Assembly: GCF_964340395.1 (NCBI RefSeq)
Contig: NC_135555.1
Span: 4,445,001-4,509,000 of the forward strand
Direction: 5' to 3'
Source: Glandiceps talaboti
Taxonomy: Eukaryota > Hemichordata > Enteropneusta > Spengelidae
Length of the DNA: 64,000 nt
Made by a program: the position numbers and the translations under genes. Below are positions 26,203-37,699 of this stretch, in pieces. The notes below the pieces were generated by a model. That model was not told the origin of the DNA, searched no databases, and worked only from the letters and a program-made list of their open reading frames with translations. Each line of letters begins with the position of its first letter. Positions within the stretch are counted from its first letter, which is position 1.

Positions 26203-27505
26203 GTCATACAATCCAACATAGCTATTGACAACCATGTAAAAAAATGTACTGAAATCTTTGTATATAGACAGACACCATTTATTCACACCAGATATGAAAA
26301 CAATAGTGGGATAGATCAAATTCATAAAATACTCTGTCAAAGTTTATCACACTGTATAATCACATATTAAGCTTCTCTTTCTGACCCATTTTGACTATAA
26401 ATTGACTGGAAATAATATCTTTCTCTTATATAGCATACCATACCACTACATTTATTTAAACCCTATATCAAAGACGACAACTTTATAGTCATGTCACTTG
26501 CCCATTCCTAAAAATTTACAACCCTGTATTTCAACATTTCTCATATAAAATCCTTTTAATAATTCCTGTGCAATTATTAAATATTTTAGAGATTACAAGT
26601 AAACTATAATCTACCATTTTATCACATCTCACCGATGAAACCATTTCATGATATTCAATATGCATTATAAAGTCAATCACAATCTTAGTTAAAAATACTC
26701 GTTACCAATTCTATTCTATTCACTTGCAGTGATTATTGGTTTAGTTATACAGTACATGTAGACCCATAATTGTTCAGTTTCTTGAATAATTCTCTGAATG
26801 CCGACTTATATTGAGAAAAATACTTAACTTGAATGTGCATATTTTCCAGTACGTTATCATTCTATTGTATCTATATAACTCTACGGATTGTACATGTCAA
26901 AGAGAAATTATCAGTCCAATGACTTCAAGCTATGGCTAGAGTTTGTCACTGAACATCATAAGGCAATAACTACATACTCTCTGGTAGAGTCATACACCAT
27001 ACCAAGAACAACAACACACTGAATAGGTTGCCATATGTGTAGGAAAATGTCAAAATCTTGAATAATATTGAGTAATGTTGAGTAATGCTGTAACTCCACT
27101 ATAAAACACACATGCTGTGCTAACAATAATCCCTTGTGTGTTCAAAAAACTCTTATTCCTACCAATACCTATTTTACATGCAAGTTTTCCTTAAAAACAA
27201 TCGTGATATTTTTGTAAGTGTAAATATTTTAGGGAATTGCTTGAGAATCTTTGACTTGAATCAAAGTCTTTTTTTTTTCGTAAGTGAGGCTTTTGAATCT
27301 GTTAATTCAATACAATTATCTTTGCAAATGCACTTTTCCTGATCTCATGAAATATGTTTTATCATAGACTTTGGTGTTCTTCAACATTTATGGTTTTACA
27401 GCGGGGTTATTGCATGATGGATGAATATTGTTTATTCTTGATTACTATTGCACACTACTTTCCCTACACATAGGCAGCATGCACGTTTTACAGTCGTGAT
27501 GCTTG

Positions 27506-29587
27506 TCAATGCATAGGACCACGACTTGCAATCTGACGGACAAAGTTGATCTGGTCCTCACTCAGCCCCAACTTCTCAGACTCTTTGTCAAACATGGCAA
27601 CGGAGCCATATCCACCAACATAGCCATTCAGTCTGGTTGTAATGTGAGAAGTCCTCACTTCCTTGGCTGTCAGGCTCAAACTGTTCAGTAAAGAACGGTT
27701 GTTACGCAACAGGTACTTCTGGTGGTAGCTGATGGAGGAATATACAGAAAAATGTTGTCAAATTGCTGAGTATTGGTAAACATGTATTAAAGTCTTATCA
27801 TTGTGTGACTTCTGGGCATATCTGTGTAGAGCCAAATGGAGTGCAGCAGATCTGCTAAAGAGAAGTAAAGAAATTACACAAAATAGTATGTGGACCCTGC
27901 TTGCACCAGAATTGGAGTAAATACTAACATAATAATAGTCCAAATAGAATTTCTTGAAAAGCTGACATTTTGGGCATGAGCTATCTTGTCTGCGCTTGAT
28001 ATCAAGTATAAAATACAATATATGTGAAATGTATTGTAGAAGGAAGCAATGATTAGATAAAATAACCAATGTGCATCATAGTCATAACTGCGACCTTCCA
28101 CCACAAATATAAAATATACTTGAAACCGTCCACCACACACACACACACACACATATACACATACTGTTAACAAATACTTACTCTTCAGCATCATAGAAGG
28201 TCTCAGCAGGAAGAATTTTGGTGACAATTTTCTTGGAGATTTTCTTTTGATGTTCTTCAAGTGTCTTCTCGGCAAGGTCCTTCTGGTCATTGCCATGATA
28301 GAAGATGGCTGACATATACTGGCGAGTGTGACAGGCAGTGGAGTCATGGTTTCCCCAGAATATCTTCAGCAATGCTTCATAGCTGGTCTGTTTGGGATCA
28401 AAGTCCATGTCCACTGTCTCTGTGTGATCACCACTGTAAGCAAAAACATGATAATATCACATGTCATAATCAAATCTTATGTATTGCTATGGTGAAATTG
28501 TGAATTCTACTCGACAATAATTTTCTGTGTCACATACCAGCACACTTTGCCTAAAGAAGGTCTTTGGAAATATCAATCTGCTTTGTAACTTTTAACTTTT
28601 ATCCAAACAGAAACTTTCAATATCACGTCCAACACTGTTGCCAAAATGAGAAAATTATTAATTTCAACAGTATTGAAGCATTTCATGGGGTATATGATAA
28701 AATCTTAACCCTGATTATAGGTATTGTGGAATTTGGTAGTTGAGCATAAAGGCCCTCCTAAAGTTGAGCCCTTGCAACATACAACCTTGGTCCGCAAATC
28801 CCATACCTGGGTTGTAATGGTCAGGTAAGCCCTGTAAACATCTCATACCAATATTGTATGTATTACCTCAAAGAAGTAACTAATAGTAATGTGATATCAA
28901 TACATTGTGTAGGCATAATGAGAGTCTTCATTTGACTAGGATATTGCGATATAAATTTCCTAGCTGAAGGTAGATAGAATTATTTTTGGGTGCACACCAA
29001 GTACCAAAGTCAAGCAAGTTTAGAAATGACCCAAAGAATGATTTAATTTCCAAAAATTGACCCTTTTACTGTCCACTTCATTTACAACTAATCCTTTATT
29101 GTATTTGAAATGTCTGAGTAATATTTCTGTAAATAGTGGACAGACGAGTCAGCATATGCTTGTATACATTGTACATGGCGGGTACATTGTCATCAAGTAC
29201 AATACAGACTATACACACTTGTAATGCCTGGGTCATAGAATGGGAGATATTTCTGTTTCATAATGTGATATTTCTTGTAAGACAACCACTGCAATTAACA
29301 AAACATACATAAAGTAAAGGTCATGCATAACATGCATACATTGTACTAAGTACAATCACATGAATGCATGCTTATGGATCATGATGGATGGCATTGAAGA
29401 ATACTCATACTTACAGGTCATGGTAGGTGGGACTTTTCTTCTTTCCTCCTGTGTACCCGACCCTGGTGTGGATAACCCCCTCAGCACAGCCATACTGTGC
29501 CTCGGGGAACCAAAATCAGCTAAGTGCAAAAGTGGCTCTTTGAGTTGGCATATCTGGTTCGTAGTAAGGCATATTTGACGGCTTTAA
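27506..29587 (-). CDS. MSRA: Peptide methionine-S-sulfoxide reductase, candidate selenoprotein (UGA at catalytic site)
   Basis: MsrA reduces methionine-S-sulfoxide in proteins and free Met. Three exons: 29587-29415 (ATG at 29572-29570), 28433-28182 and 27728-27506. All junctions are GT-AG, with 633 coding nt and 210 residues. The order is MPYYEPDMPTQRATFALS, then TGA (29518-29516), then FWFPEAQYGCAEGV, then TRVGYTGG, GDHTE, FWGNHD and DYHQKY. The family motif is G-C-F-W, so the TGA occupies the catalytic Cys codon with the frame intact on both sides. The C-terminal part (TTRLNGYVGGYGS) matches the Eip71CD-type clade rather than the vertebrate mitochondrial type. Remaining Cys are only C29 and C87. 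A first-exon acceptor at 29588 implies an upstream noncoding exon. Two readings are possible: a true Sec protein, or a nonsense change at the active site. Purifying signs elsewhere favour the first. Confidence 0.88.
29516..29518 (-). other. In-frame UGA, candidate selenocysteine codon of MSRA
   Basis: Reads ...GCA CTT AGC TGA TTT TGG TTC... on the minus strand: Sec-Phe-Trp in place of the catalytic Cys-Phe-Trp. Known Sec-MsrA proteins exist, for example in green algae. No convincing SECIS was found by eye in 26430-27505. Confidence 0.65.
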
Positions 29588-30227
29588 CTGTTGATTAGAA
29601 AAGAAACGTATCCATTAGAAGCATACATAATACAATACTCGCTATGTATAGATTGATGTGGTTGACTGCTAAGTTTCAATATTGAGGACACTGCCCAGGA
29701 CTTTTCCTATTTTCAGTTTCATGACAATTACTCTCTGCTGTGTTGATCATATGTATAAAGGTTACAAGCATCTTGTGTTCATCATGTGACATTTCATTCA
29801 CTCCTTCAAAACACAATGTTGTAGAAGCTTCCAGTGTTACATGTAGATGATCAAGCTGACATGGCATGAAAAAATGAAATCATCCCTAGTTATAATCCTC
29901 ACACACCAAGTAGTATGGCTGTGTAATGCTATATATTGGTTATACATTGTATATACATATATATACTTTCTCAACTCCCTGTAAGTGTATTGGATCAAAG
30001 CGTTCACATTACAACCTAGTCTATCATACCAAGTCCCAAATTATACAGTTGAGTGACTGAGCACATTTGTGGCTCAAATCTTGCCTAAAGAACTTCAACC
30101 GTTCAGAAATGCATTATATATGGAACAACTGTTTTTGCAGAGAGCTGTAAGTGTTAGCCTACCTGTATGATAGTAATTATGCTAATTAGATCATACATAG
30201 GTTACCGGTACTGATCTACCAGCAACT
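29588..30227. other. MSRA 5' flank / intron with SINE-fragment
   Basis: Contains a diverged partial SINE copy at about 29978-30108 (phrases ATTACAACCTA, CAAATTATACAG, CTCAAATCTTGCC) in the same orientation as the fuller SINE that follows. Nothing else was recognised. Confidence 0.6.
29978..30108 (-). mobile_element. Degenerate fragment of the same SINE
   Basis: Aligns to 30375-30505 of the neighbouring SINE at roughly 75% identity, without head or tail. Either an older insertion or a local duplication. Confidence 0.65.
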
Positions 30228-30591
30228 AATAATAATAATAATGTTGGGTTCTTATTTAGCACTTTCCCACTCTGTGCTCAAAGCGCTTTTCAATTATTAC
30301 CCCTGGCTCGGATCAGAATGGCACAACGGCCCTTTAGTCTTCCTCAACTCCCCGGGGAGCATACAATCCATTGCAGCCATTTAAGCGCATAGGATTAAAG
30401 CCTTCACATTGCAACCTACATCCTACCAGGTCCCCAATTATACAGCTGGGTTGACTGAAGCACAGTCGTGGTTCAAATCTTGCCCAAGGAGTTTAGCTTC
30501 TCTGAAACAAACAGCAGGCAGTGACGGGGCTCAAACCTGCAACCTGTAGATTCCAAGCCGGTCACGCTAACCATTCACCCATCATGACTCC
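30228..30591 (-). mobile_element. tRNA-derived SINE with (ATT)n tail
   Basis: Read on the minus strand: a tRNA-like head with box A TGGTTAGCGTGACC (30573-30560) and box B GGTTTGAGCCC (30537-30527), 36 bases apart as in Pol III promoters. The body contains AAAGCGCTTTGAGCACAG, then GGGAAAGTGCTAAATAAGAA and an ATT tail (30242-30228). The GCGCT...TAAATAA end is typical of SINEs that borrow an L2/CR1-like LINE tail. Length about 365 bp. Confidence 0.85.
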
Positions 30592-33500
30592 ACTACTCAT
30601 GACTACTACTATCAAGTAATAAGTAACCACAATGCAACATTATTACACATCAAAGGAATATTATTTTACAGAATTTGTAGAAGTTACTATAGGGAGATGA
30701 ACCTATTATTTGTGTATTAGTAAAGAGTGATTTTACCTCATTTGAATGGCAATACCATAGTGATACAGTGTCATACGTGTGTCAATTTGAGACATATACT
30801 ATTAGGTTTTATTGGTATTTGGATATTCTACATAGAAATACTATCAACACAAAAAATCTGTCTACATTCTTGGTTAGTTTGAAGTGGCACTGGAAGCAAA
30901 ATATTACCAACACCTGTCTGATGCCATAGTTTTTTTACAGAGAAGTACTGATGAACACAAACATATGAACAACAAGCCTTCAATTGAACACATAGTCCCC
31001 AACTTGTATGTTTTATAGCAAAGTCATTGTGCAAATCCTGAAATCTGAATCTTGAGATACAAAACTTCATAATTTATTGACTAATTTGCAATTTGGAGAT
31101 CAAAGGCAAAGGTCAAGATATGAAAAGAAAGCTGACCTTTGGGGTATAGACATTTAAATGGAGTCTTTGTTTATGTGAGGGTAGACACTTGAATGGTGTC
31201 AATATGTAGTAAACTTTTAGCAGTAACAGGCAAAATGTGCTTATTTATCACAAACATGGCTACCATTTTGCTATTCAGTTCACGGTCTTGCAATTAAGTG
31301 ACATGAATATACCTCAAATAGTAAAAACCAAGATATGATTAAAATATCATCTTTATTCAAAAAGCTATGAAGATAAACTAAAATTTGGTTATTTGACCTT
31401 GAAAAAGGCTTTCAAGGTCAAAGGTCAGGGTCTTAAAAGAAAGTTCCTATTTGATAATATGGGTAAGCACTTGAATGGACTCACTATATATAGTATACCT
31501 CTAAAGTTGCAATGCATATTGTGAAATTTAACAACATATATTGCTGCCATTCGGCCATATTTGTTTTGGTCATAAAACAAAGTGGCACGCATATGTCTCA
31601 CCATGGAAGTATAATATTATACTTCCATGGTCTCACATAGTATGATACCTTTATGCCAGGTTTGGTTGAAATCGGTTGGTGCATGCCATAGATATGAGGA
31701 TGAGGATGAAAGGATGGATGGAACCCAAAGTATAAGTCCCATGCGAGTGGTGCCCGTTGGGGACTAAAAAGTATATAAACTGCAACTTGCCAACCAAATT
31801 CGATATTCAACAGAGAAAATGAAAGGATGCTTACCAAAAAGTATTCAAATGTTACAATTTAGTAGAAAGAATCTGCCCTGGTTTAACACCTATACTAAAG
31901 TCTGACTTTCCTGATCCTTGGACTTTATGTTCTCACATGATGGTTCTTACATTCATAAATCATAAAGTATATATGTCAAAGGTCAAGGTATTGGGGATCT
32001 CAAATACAAAAGAAATTGATGCAAATAAAGAATTTGCAGTTCTTATTGTAGTTTCCTGTGGAAATTAACATCTGTTCAATCATGAAGTGACTGACTTAAA
32101 AAACAGCACTTTTACTTATATATGGTTCAAATGATACCAATATATTTTGTCTGGTTTAACCTTTGACTTCACTCATGTGAGAACTAGCATGGGTCTATTA
32201 TTGATAGATCCATGGAACTAGGCAGCAGGAAGAATGGTATTCAATAAGTGACATGATATGTTGACTCTCAGACCACTATTACTACTTCAACCAGCCTCAC
32301 CATCACAAAAGCTGACCTTTGACATATATTGTTTACATCAACAATGGTGACATTAAATTTAACACACTGTCTATAAATAGATCCATGGTACATACAGCAC
32401 ACTATCACAAGTTTCAATGAATTCTGACAGTATGTGAAAGACTTTCTCAAAAATTCCAAGAAATCTCAAATCACAGGAAGCTGAACAATGAGTATGTTAC
32501 TGTATAGTGACGTCATACAAGCAAATTCCCCTGTCTTTGGTCATGTTTACATTACCAGTACACTTTTTTGGCCTTGAGACCCAAACAGATTTTATGTCAT
32601 TGTTGTGCAGGGGTGTAAATATGTTAATGACATTGAAGCTAGCCATCTCATGCATCTAGTACAAAGTCCATCATAACCAAGGCGCATGTCATCGACATTC
32701 AACTCAACAACCATCAGTGTAGTGCTCCAATGTGACCTAACAAGTCTGACTGGTAGATCCACAGGCACTTGTTTCCCCAAGATATGTATCAGAATGTTTC
32801 TTTCAGAATACAATAACGCGATTGTCAATAATATCAATAATATTGACGTGTTTAGCCAACTGTATATGAAAGGGGTAAAATTACACTTGTTTCTATGATT
32901 GTGCAAGTCCACCTACCACTAAATAACAACTTTGCGGTGGGTGGCCTTGGGCAATCATAGAAATAAGTCTAATTTTAACATTCTGATAGTGACACATATC
33001 TTGAGACACAAGTGCCTGTGGGTAGATCCCATGAATTCACCTTGATTGTAATTTCTTTCCCTTCCAAGCTGGTCACAAGACTCACATGGACTAAGCCTTT
33101 GGGATCACAATTTGGTCCCTCACTTTTGGTGACCATCAAATAGCCTTAGATAATCTAGTCTGGACAATGTAGGCTGATGATTAGTAAATCTTACCAAGTC
33201 TTCCATTTCTCTTTTGAAAACTAGAATATGTTATCAGGAAGATCATACATAAATGGATGACAGTTGTCCACAAATATTCTACTTATAGTTAGTTTTCTTT
33301 AGCATATATCAATAAAACAATCTCATATACAAAAGTTTAGCTACCCATTTGTTAGTTCTACATATTTCATATCATAAAAAATAAAGAATGATCACTTCAT
33401 GAAACATAAAGCAAAATAGCTTTGTGAAATAAAAATAAATGACAACCGTACCTGAAAGAGGCAGATCAATTGTGCTTTTTCTGTCTAAAAGTACTTCTTA

Positions 33501-35150
33501 CTGATCAGTAATATCCCTGTTTACAATTTTCCAAATAGTATATTTTAGTGTTGTTCTTCCAGTGTATTTATGTGTCACATATTGTACAATGAAAGTGTAC
33601 ATAGAAATAAGGAAGTTGATTTCTATAACTACAACCGGTAACAACTTCCTTGAAATATGACCATTCCCTTTCCAAATATGGACTTTCAACAGACCAACTC
33701 TATTTCTGACGAATTTTCTTTTCTTTTTTCTGTCTTTTAACCTTCTGATTTTTAAAATATTTTGAAATTATAAGCAAAGTCAAGAAGTCATTCTAGAGGT
33801 GATAGTCATATCACACCACCTAATATATGTCTCATACACACAAAAAAGATACCATACAGGAAAGGAAAAGTCTTGTATGAAATACAAAAGTCAAACTATG
33901 TTGTAAATATAAACACTATAATGAGCATGTTGTGCCTGAAGCATATCAAGTGGCTACTCTCAATCAAAATATAAAACAACATTTCATGTTAGGCCATGCA
34001 TGGAGGTATAACAATCTATGGCCATGTAACAATTATTGAATTAAAATGAAAACATTATCTAACTAAGACTGAAGAGAGTGAAATTTGTTGGGATAGTTAC
34101 GATCCGCTATGCATCTGCTAATAAGCGTTTTAAAGATACTTAGTTTTTTAGACTACGTCACGACACAGTGAACCATCGTCCGGGTGAAGGAGGTGACATT
34201 TGTCGTCGGGGAATTTGAAACGTTTACGTTACATCAGCAAGTAGTTGTACAGAACTACAGGTTACACAACGTACTAGTACATCAGCAAAGTCAAAGTCAC
34301 CGGGTAGTTCAGTAAAATCATTCAACCAAATCAAACAAAATTTGACATCGAACGTACCGTATTTTGGAAAAATGCGGGCCACGAAGAGAGTTTCCTCCAA
34401 AGTATGCGAAACTGTGAACTCATGCGGTACTTCTGAGACGCCTTATCAGACTAGACGATCGTCCTGTATATGTTTATGTAAAACTGACTTTTCAGAATGA
34501 CCTGTGAACTGCCGTAAAGTGTTGTATTGCGACAAATACTTAAGTCGTAAAATAGTTGTCACGTAATAAAGTGACATTCATGACAAATATGACAAATCTT
34601 AGGTCAGGTTACTTATACAGAGATAAATCAGAAGTATTGGACAGATTTATACCAGCTCAGATCACAATATAGCTGCCAATGCGACAAATACATATCGTCG
34701 TTGCAGATTTACAGCATCTATACCATTGGTGGCGCACTTTATAACATTTTCCGTCACCGGGAAAGCCAGGCAAATTGTTGCCTGAAAAGTCAACTGTTTT
34801 CTGCTACGTTGTGATGCATCACTCTAGCACGTATTGGAATTTATAGCACTCTACAAGATAAATGTTTGATACGGTGACACATAAACATCGGAAATGGGCA
34901 AGAGGAAGCGTGGTGAAGGATAGGCGTGGTCAGTGTTATCAGTTTTGATGCTAACCGGCCCAGCCGTTGTGTCGATCACTTTGACGAGAACGTTTGGATT
35001 TTGATAGAAAAGAGTACAATTTCCTCCACTCAGTGTATCATTTGAACAATTATCACATTTTTATGTCAACGACGTCAGTATTTAGTCTCTAGTTATTCTC
35101 GTGTGAAACATTATTTGTACGGTTACTCGCATACCAGGACACGTTTACAA
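30592..35150. other. Intergenic region between MSRA and GFOD
   Basis: Divergent 5' ends: first exons of MSRA (minus) and GFOD (plus) are expected, probably toward 34100-35100 where GC and CpG content rise. It holds related segments with ACTTGAATGG(A/T)GTC at 31140-31260 and 31380-31510, AAGGTCAAAGGTCA phrases, and a 30-bp palindrome at 31601. No protein-coding gene is supported. Confidence 0.55.
31601..31630. repeat. Perfect 30-bp palindrome
   Basis: CCATGGAAGTATAAT followed directly by its reverse complement. Half-site CCATGG recurs in the palindrome at 48177. Confidence 0.95.
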
Positions 35151-36344
35151 ATGAAGATGTTACCTAGTGTCGGCGTATTTGGCTATGGGTCTCTGGCCCG
35201 TGCCAAAATATCCATACTACAGGCGGTAGGGTTCAAAGTTGAAGCAGTTTGGGCGCCTTCAATGGAACTGGCCCAGGATATCGCTACAGATCTCAATATT
35301 CCATTTTACACTGACAGAGTTGACGACGTGTTGCTACATCAAAACGTTGACTTGGTTTGTATTAGCAACCCTCCCATAATGCACTCCCAGGTAGCTGTTA
35401 AAGCTTTGGGTATAGGAAAACATGTATTGTGTGAAAAACCAGCAGGTCTCAATGAAGTAGATGCCTTCAAGATGGTAAATGCAGCAAGGTATTATCCAAC
35501 TTTGATGTCAATTATGGGCCACGGACTGCGATTCCTGCCAGCTTTCACACGCATGAAATCCCTTATAAAGGAAGGATATGTTGGAAAAGTACAACTGTGT
35601 GAAATTCGTGTCCACTGTGGAAGTCTGCTAAAAGAGAAATATAACTGGGAATGTGATGAAGTGATGGGAGGAGGTGTCCTAAGTGTGATTGGATGTCACA
35701 TGATTGATATCATAACATATACCATTAACGAGAGGGCTGTAAAAGTGAATGGTGTACTAAAGACATTCGTTCCTCAGACATCAAAGATAAATGGAATACG
35801 TAACATTACAAGTGATGATTTCTGTACTTTCCAGATGGAACTCAGTGAAGGGACATGTGCAAGTGTTTCTCTCAACTGTCATCTACCTGGTGTTTTCTCC
35901 CAGGAAGTGCTCGTTGTTGGCACAAAAGGTCGACTGTCTGTCAGGGAAGCTGATTTATATGGTCAGACCTATGAAATGAGCAAAGAAGAAATTATCGTCG
36001 CTGATTCTCTTCTCATTTCAGAGCAGCAAAGGCTTGGGGTTTCAGATGCAGTACTTAAAGAACTACCTTTGCCATACTTCAAGGGTGTCTTGAAACTGAT
36101 CTGTATGCTCAAAGATGCATTTGAGAGAAAGGAGGATAAACTGAGCTGGGATCCAGAACCAATTTCCATGGCAGCAACATTTGAAGATGGCTTGTACATA
36201 CAGACTGTGATTGATGCGATACGAAACTCTAACAGGAGTGGATTGTGGGAAAGAGTTGCTATCATGACAGAGGAACCAGACCCAAATCCATACCTTACAT
36301 CGGCTGCTGTCAACAGAAGCAGACACTCAATTACTTTCACTTAA
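35151..36344 (+). CDS. GFOD: Glucose-fructose oxidoreductase domain-containing protein (GFOD1/2-like)
   Basis: Gfo/Idh/MocA-family protein of 397 residues (395 from the second ATG at 35157, which matches the vertebrate MLP start). It has an N-terminal Rossmann fold with GVFGYGSLA. The middle and C-terminal alpha/beta domain carries family landmarks in order: DVDLVC-like, LMSIMGHGLRFLPAF, EGYVG, KYNW-CD, VKVNGVLKTF, SDDFCTFQM, WDPEPISMAATFEDGLY and AIMTEEP. Vertebrate members lie in the extracellular space or have unclear function. Here the sugar-dehydrogenase EKP motif is intact (CEKPAG, Lys codon 35436-35438), which is the catalytic/cofactor Lys of active family members. The coding region is in one exon; vertebrate genes split it. 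The open frame continues upstream of 35151 without ATG, so the start is well defined. Confidence 0.93.
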   Translation: MKMLPSVGVFGYGSLARAKISILQAVGFKVEAVWAPSMELAQDIATDLNIPFYTDRVDDVLLHQNVDLVCISNPPIMHSQVAVKALGIGKHVLCEKPAGLNEVDAFKMVNAARYYPTLMSIMGHGLRFLPAFTRMKSLIKEGYVGKVQLCEIRVHCGSLLKEKYNWECDEVMGGGVLSVIGCHMIDIITYTINERAVKVNGVLKTFVPQTSKINGIRNITSDDFCTFQMELSEGTCASVSLNCHLPGVFSQEVLVVGTKGRLSVREADLYGQTYEMSKEEIIVADSLLISEQQRLGVSDAVLKELPLPYFKGVLKLICMLKDAFERKEDKLSWDPEPISMAATFEDGLYIQTVIDAIRNSNRSGLWERVAIMTEEPDPNPYLTSAAVNRSRHSITFT

Positions 36345-36449
36345 ACTTATCATACAGTGAACTGCCATTGATGAAGACATTTTCAACATACAATGCATTT
36401 GGTAGCTACCTGATGGACACATTTTCTTAAGAATGGAGATATAACATGT

Positions 36450-36734
36450 CAGGGCTCGAAATTAACAGTAGTCCCATGCCCACAGACTACCAATTGTGGT
36501 CATGGGGCTACCTTAGTTCGCAGCTGGTAGCCCACTCAGGCTACCACTGGTTATGTGATGAGGATGGAAGATATATGGACATGGAAGTATTTTAATAATA
36601 CAAATATTTCCAATAGAGGAAATCTGCTTTTAGTTCAGGAATATCAGACTACAGGTCACAATCCTATGGCTACCAATTTCTGAAACTGGTAGCCCACTAG
36701 GACTACCAATGAAAAAAGTTAATATTGAGCCCTG
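36450..36734. mobile_element. MITE with CAGGGCTC / GAGCCCTG termini (hAT-like)
   Basis: 285 bp. Starts CAGGGCTCGAAATTAAC and ends GTTAATATTGAGCCCTG, terminal inverted repeats of 17 bp with three mismatches. Inside, ACTGGTAGCCCACT-type phrases recur. No transposase. A CAGGG terminus is common in hAT elements; a clean 8-bp target duplication is not evident (flanks CATGT and CATGG). Confidence 0.75.
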
Positions 36735-36837
36735 CATGGAACATAACAAGAACATGAATAATGTATTATTCTGAGTTATGTAATCAATAGTCACTGGAAA
36801 TTATGTAACATTTTTGTTATTAAGAAAAAGTGTCTAT

Positions 36838-36975
36838 TGAAAGGCATGTCATGATGTGTCATATCAATAGGTGCTTATGACAGGCACCTGCCAATAGACA
36901 GCCTATACAAAAGGCATGTGTCATATCGATAGGTGCTCATGACAGGCACCTGTCGATAGACAGCCTATACAAAGG
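36838..36975. repeat. Tandem duplication of a hairpin unit
   Basis: Two copies of about 66 bp, each with AAGGCATG, ATAGGTGC...GCACCTG and ATAGACAGCCTATACAAA. Each copy can form a stem between CAATAGGTGC-like and GCACCTGCCAATAG-like segments. Confidence 0.8.
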
Positions 36976-37699
36976 TATTATTACATTATGTTTACATTGA
37001 AATTTGTCATGGGACACCTTTCAAAGATGTACAGCTCATTAAAAAAAAGCTAGAATTCCCTGTTTCCCCGGGGTGTGATACATCATGGGGAAAAAAGCAC
37101 TGACTTTAATTAAGATTCAGGAATTAAAAATTTAGAAATAAAAATCCTTGATAATTCAATGTATAATTATGGTAAAATGGTTATATAGGTCAAACTAGGA
37201 TTATGCAGTCACATGAGACAAGGGAAAATAGCAATGGCTCTCTCTTACAGTCTTTATTAACAGTTACATGTTTTACAACTCCAGGTCTGAGAATTTAGAA
37301 AATGATGTTTTATCCACCCACATCAATCTGTATCTTTGAAAGGGATTGCAAAGTTTCCAAATACTACAAACTGATGTTAATCAAGATAAGTTATACTTTT
37401 ATTTATATGTTACCATTCTTACTACCTTTTACATTTCAGTGAATGAAGAATACCCTTGTAAAAATGTTATTGAGTTGAGAAAACTTAGGCAGTTGTAGTT
37501 TGGTAGGAAAGCAACAGACTAGCTGAATTTTCTCAACTCCAGAAATAACATCTTTGTTTAACAAATGTTAATATAGTATGGCATTGATTTTAAGAATCTG
37601 TGCTTCACTGTTATATATGATGGAAAGGAAAGGAAAGTTTCCTAGTAATTAATTTCCAATTTACACAAAGTATAGATTCTAGACTAGATCTTGTCTATT

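Larger units (their letters stand above)
23259..27430. other. Intergenic region between GCSH and MSRA
   Basis: Convergent 3' ends face each other here. It contains three diverged copies of an approximately 85-bp phrase with GTTATCTCCCTTC (about 23600-23800), a MITE-like copy at 24045-24148, a (GT)n tract at 25695-25722, and (CCAT)n/(AC)n at 26151-26202. An AATAAA on the minus strand (26456-26451) could end a long MSRA 3' UTR. No further gene is supported. Confidence 0.55.

Noticed and set aside
26430-27505. SECIS candidates on the minus strand (ATGA near 26492, 26626, 26958, 26989, 27347)
   Set aside because: None gives a proper long stem between ATGA and a GA-bearing 3' arm with an AA apical loop by eye. 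Not a proof of absence; a folding program is needed.
27874-28347. 157-codon minus-strand frame overlapping MSRA
   Set aside because: Runs antiframe through MSRA exon 2 into the intron and an (AC)n tract; shadow of the real exon.
30527-30573. tRNA gene
   Set aside because: A and B boxes belong to a SINE head; no full cloverleaf, and the body and (ATT)n tail follow.
35969-36340. 123-codon ORF antisense to GFOD
   Set aside because: Shadow of the GFOD coding sequence.
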